Shown: one piece after another, positions 61,323 to 64,000 of the stretch | How the letters are laid out: each line of letters starts with the position of its first letter | Position numbering within the stretch: the stretch's first letter is position 1 | NCBI RefSeq assembly: GCF_006970445.1 | Contig: NZ_CP033877.1 | Location: forward strand, 2,736,750-2,800,749 | Direction of reading: 5' to 3' | Length of the DNA stretch: 64,000 bases | DNA from: Stenotrophomonas maltophilia | GTDB taxonomy: Bacteria; Pseudomonadota; Gammaproteobacteria; Xanthomonadales; Xanthomonadaceae | Notes under the pieces: generated by a model | Databases searched by the model: none | Told to the model about the DNA's origin: nothing | Seen by the model: only the letters and a program-made list of their open reading frames with translations | Made by a program: the position numbers and the translations under genes

Positions 61323-63434
61323 ATGTCGCTCTCGTCGTACCGCCCCACCCCGTCGCTGTTGTTCCTGGCCGTTTCCCTCGGCCTTTCCTCCACCGCCGCC
61401 GCGGCGCCGCAGGCCACCACGCTGGATGCCGTGCAGGTCACCGCTGCTGCCGATGCCAGCGCCCAGGCGCGCGCGGCGCTGAAGCGCGTACCCGGCGCCA
61501 GCAACGTCATCGACCTGGCCAAGGCCGACAGCCGACTGTCCAGCAATGCCGATGTGCTGGCCTACCAGCCGGGCATCAGCGCGCAGTCGCCGGGCAACGA
61601 GGGCACCAAGATCTCGATCCGGGGCTCGGGCATCAACCGGGGCCCGGGCGCGCATGCCTCGGGCATTGCGGTGTCGATCGACGGCCTGCCACTGACCGGC
61701 CCGGGTGGCACGCCTTACGAACTGCTGGAACCGCTGTGGCTGTCGCGCGTGGAAGTGCTGCGCGGCGCCAACGGCTTCGAGCGCGGCGCGCTGGCGCTGG
61801 GCGGTGCCATCGACTACGTCAGCCGCAGCGGTCGTGATTCGGCCGGTGTGCAGCTGCACTACGAAGCCGGCAGCCGTGGCTACCAGAAGCGCGGCATCAG
61901 CTGGGGTGGCGTCAATGGCGATGTCGATTACTTCCTGGCCTACACCGATACCGAATTCGACGGTTACCAGCGTCATGCGCGCGGCGACGGCAAGGGTGCG
62001 ATGGCCAACATCGGCTGGCAGATCACGCCAGACCTGCAGACGCGCTTCTTCGTGCGCTACCGCGAGACCAATCACGAAACGCCCGGTCGCTTGACCCGCG
62101 ATCAGATCCGCAACGATCCACGCGCCGCGAATGCCGCCAACCTGGCCATCGATGCGCGTCGCCCGCAGCCGGGCAGCACCTGGTTGGGTAACGTCACCAC
62201 GTTGCAGATCGATGAGAACTCCTCGCTGCAGGCCGGGCTGGTCTACCACAAGTACCCGATGGACTTGAACGAGAGCCTGTACCGGCAGCAGCTGGACTAC
62301 GCCAACCTCAACGCCACGCTGGACTACCGCCATCGCCACCGGCTGTTCGGCCTGGACAGCGAGACCACGGTCGGCCTGCGCGTCACCCATGACCTGGACG
62401 CCGATGTGCGCGAGTCGCTGCGCTTTGCCAGCAATGGCTATGCTGCCGACACGCGCACGCGCGACTTCCGCCACCACGGTACCGACAGCACGCTGCACGT
62501 CAGCAATACCCTCGCCTTCAATGACCGCCTGCGCATGCAGACCGGGCTGGCACTGATCAACACCCGCCGCGATGTGCAGGTGACCTGGCCAAGCAGCGGC
62601 GACCGCCTGCGCGACCACGACTGGGACTACGCGCCGCGACTGGGCTTCACCTGGCAGCACAGTGCGCAGACCCAGTGGTTCGGCAACCTCAGCCGTTCGG
62701 TGGAGGCACCGCATCCGTGGTCGATGATCTGGGGCTCGAACCAGTACTTCGGGCCGGGCAATGGCCCGTCTACCGGCCGCCAGCGCGCGCCGGTGCCGAT
62801 GCAGAACCAGACCGCCACCACACTGGAACTGGGCGCGCGCGGTGACGCGGCGCTGGGTCGCTGGGAACTGACCGGCTACTACGCCCACGTGAACCACGAA
62901 CTGCTGAGCGTCGAACTGCAACCGGTGCCGAACCTGTTCATCGCCGAGAACAACGCCAGCCCCACCGTTCACCGCGGTATCGAAGCCGGATTGGACAGCA
63001 CGCTGTGGCAGGCTGCACCGGGCCGCCTGTCGCTGCGCCAGGCCTATACCTTCAGCGACTTCCGCTATCGCCACGATGCGCGTTTCGGCAGCAACCGCCT
63101 GCCCGGCCTGCCGCGCCACGCCTACCAGGCCGAGCTGCGCTTCGATCACGCGTCCGGCCTGTACGCTGCGCTCAATACCGAATACGCCTCGCGCATCGCC
63201 GTGGACTACGCCAACAGCTACTGGGCTGACAGCCATGTGATCTTCGGCAGCCGCATCGGCTACGACGCACCCGGTGGCCGCTGGCAGGCCTGGGCGGAGA
63301 TGCGCAACATCGGAAATCGCCACTACGCCGCCACGGTCACGCCGGGCTACGACGACGCCGGCAAGGATGTCGCGCGCTCGACCCCGGGCGAAGGCCGTGG
63401 CGTCTATGCGGGCGTGCGCTGGCGCTTTGACTGA
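61323..63434 (+). CDS. TonB-dependent receptor (FecA-like)
   Basis: Outer-membrane active transporter, 703 aa. Signal peptide (about 1-28), TonB-box-like LDAVQVTAAAD, plug (NADVLAYQPGISAQSPGNEGTKISIRGSGI ... VEVLRGANGFERGALALGGAIDYVS) and barrel ending in GVRWRF (terminal Phe near C-term). Plug residues GSGINRGPGAHASGI fit the FecA/heme-type branch, but the substrate is unclear. No Fur-like box is obvious upstream; only the REP dimer. Confidence 0.9.
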   Translation: MSLSSYRPTPSLLFLAVSLGLSSTAAAAPQATTLDAVQVTAAADASAQARAALKRVPGASNVIDLAKADSRLSSNADVLAYQPGISAQSPGNEGTKISIRGSGINRGPGAHASGIAVSIDGLPLTGPGGTPYELLEPLWLSRVEVLRGANGFERGALALGGAIDYVSRSGRDSAGVQLHYEAGSRGYQKRGISWGGVNGDVDYFLAYTDTEFDGYQRHARGDGKGAMANIGWQITPDLQTRFFVRYRETNHETPGRLTRDQIRNDPRAANAANLAIDARRPQPGSTWLGNVTTLQIDENSSLQAGLVYHKYPMDLNESLYRQQLDYANLNATLDYRHRHRLFGLDSETTVGLRVTHDLDADVRESLRFASNGYAADTRTRDFRHHGTDSTLHVSNTLAFNDRLRMQTGLALINTRRDVQVTWPSSGDRLRDHDWDYAPRLGFTWQHSAQTQWFGNLSRSVEAPHPWSMIWGSNQYFGPGNGPSTGRQRAPVPMQNQTATTLELGARGDAALGRWELTGYYAHVNHELLSVELQPVPNLFIAENNASPTVHRGIEAGLDSTLWQAAPGRLSLRQAYTFSDFRYRHDARFGSNRLPGLPRHAYQAELRFDHASGLYAALNTEYASRIAVDYANSYWADSHVIFGSRIGYDAPGGRWQAWAEMRNIGNRHYAATVTPGYDDAGKDVARSTPGEGRGVYAGVRWRFD

Positions 63435-63442
63435 TTGCCGCA

Positions 63443-63471
63443 GGCGGCGCCGGGTGTGACCCGGCGCCGCC
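63443..63471. terminator. Bidirectional hairpin between convergent genes
   Basis: Perfect 12-bp stem GGCGGCGCCGGG / CCCGGCGCCGCC with loop TGTGA, between the receptor (ends 63434) and the minus-strand gene ending at 63481. No U-run, so it is probably a barrier or mild terminator. Confidence 0.6.
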
Positions 63472-63480
63472 GTTCCAGGG

Positions 63481-63999
63481 TCAGCCGATACGCCACGCCG
63501 GCAGGCGCTCGCTGCGCTTCCAGATGGAAGGCGCGAAGCCGATCAGCACCAGTGCCGCCAACCACTTCGGCGACGTACTCAGCAGCGTCGAACCGAGCGA
63601 GCCGTCGCCGGGTGCGAGCTGCTCCTGCCAGGGGTTGTAACCCAGGTAGAGGATGCTGCCAGCCCACCACAGCAACGCTGCGCCGATGCCCACCAGCAGC
63701 AGGGCCAGCGTGCGGCAGGTCCAGCGCTGCGAGGTGGTACCCCATTCCCGGGATGCCGCGATCAGCAGGCCCACCACCAGCAGCGACACCAGTGCCACCA
63801 GGCCGATATCGACCTTGTGCCCGATACGCTCATAACTGCACGCGCGGCATTGCGCCTCTTCCGCGGCAGTGGCGGCTTCGGCGCCATCGGCCTGCCCGGC
63901 TGCGGGCTGCGCCAGTGCTGCAAACGGCAACAACACCGCCAGCAGCGTCATCATGATCCAACGAAACAACGTCCTGTTCCTGCGTGCAGCGACATCCAT
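63481..63999 (-). CDS. Hypothetical membrane protein (172 aa)
   Basis: Unrecognised. Probable signal/anchor (MMTLLAVLLPFAALAQ region; start at 63999 or 63954), then a short periplasmic segment with a Cys pair (QCRACSYERIGHK), and two or three hydrophobic helices (DIGLVALVSLLVVGLLIA, TLALLLVGIGAALLWWAGSILYLG, SPKWLAALVLIGFAPSIW). The start is at the right edge, so an earlier start outside the window cannot be excluded. Confidence 0.65.
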   Translation of the reverse strand: MDVAARRNRTLFRWIMMTLLAVLLPFAALAQPAAGQADGAEAATAAEEAQCRACSYERIGHKVDIGLVALVSLLVVGLLIAASREWGTTSQRWTCRTLALLLVGIGAALLWWAGSILYLGYNPWQEQLAPGDGSLGSTLLSTSPKWLAALVLIGFAPSIWKRSERLPAWRIG

Positions 64000-64000
64000 G

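Overview
The window is a chromosomal stretch of a high-GC gammaproteobacterium of the Xanthomonadaceae, most likely Stenotrophomonas (S. maltophilia complex). The evidence is protein character, a Xanthomonadales-type bacterium-killing VirB/VirD4 type IV secretion system (T4SS), several TonB-dependent receptors and TonB-like proteins, and many short GTAG-headed palindromes of the SMAG/REP kind known from S. maltophilia. The species call is inferred from sequence character; no database was searched.

Layout. 1-11.2 kb, minus strand: T4SS genes in transcription order 85-aa ORF, virD4, virB7, virB8, virB9, virB10, virB11, virB1, virB2, virB3, virB4 (virB4 runs off the left edge). 11.5-20.3 kb: MFS exporter, MerR regulator with divergent flavin oxidoreductase, small envelope proteins, FAD monooxygenase with divergent TetR regulator, and a siderophore receptor behind a Fur-like box. 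20.5-29.1 kb: lipoproteins, an OmpR-type two-component system, MacAB, an Arg/Glu-rich secreted protein and an EF-hand protein. Five related direct-repeat boxes scattered through this block suggest one regulon. 29.2-32.2 kb: a six-cysteine secreted microprotein and a T4SS effector with its lipoprotein immunity gene. The effector carries the C-terminal XVIPCD secretion domain, which links it to the T4SS 20 kb away.

32.6-41.9 kb: HxlR regulator with divergent acrylyl-CoA-reductase-type enzyme, hypotheticals, a long HelD-like helicase, a second six-cysteine microprotein (paralogue of the first, with the same promoter layout), tRNA-Ser(UGA), a DUF4241/ankyrin protein, LysR with divergent azoreductase, and an SH3-like protein. 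42.1-52 kb: serS, two TonB-like proteins, serC-pheA-aroA, a tail-anchored FHA protein, two polyhydroxyalkanoate-granule-type genes and a membrane protein with an Mrr-like nuclease fold. 52-59.5 kb: complete histidine utilisation locus (hutC, hutF on minus; hutI-hutH-hutG-hutU on plus) around a HutC operator. 59.7-64 kb: serine hydrolase, TonB-dependent receptor, membrane protein.

The most interesting points are the XVIPCD effector/immunity pair with a toxin domain I cannot name, the shared regulatory box around the two-component system and MacAB, the paired six-Cys microproteins, and the restriction of REP/SMAG palindromes to the right-hand third of the window.
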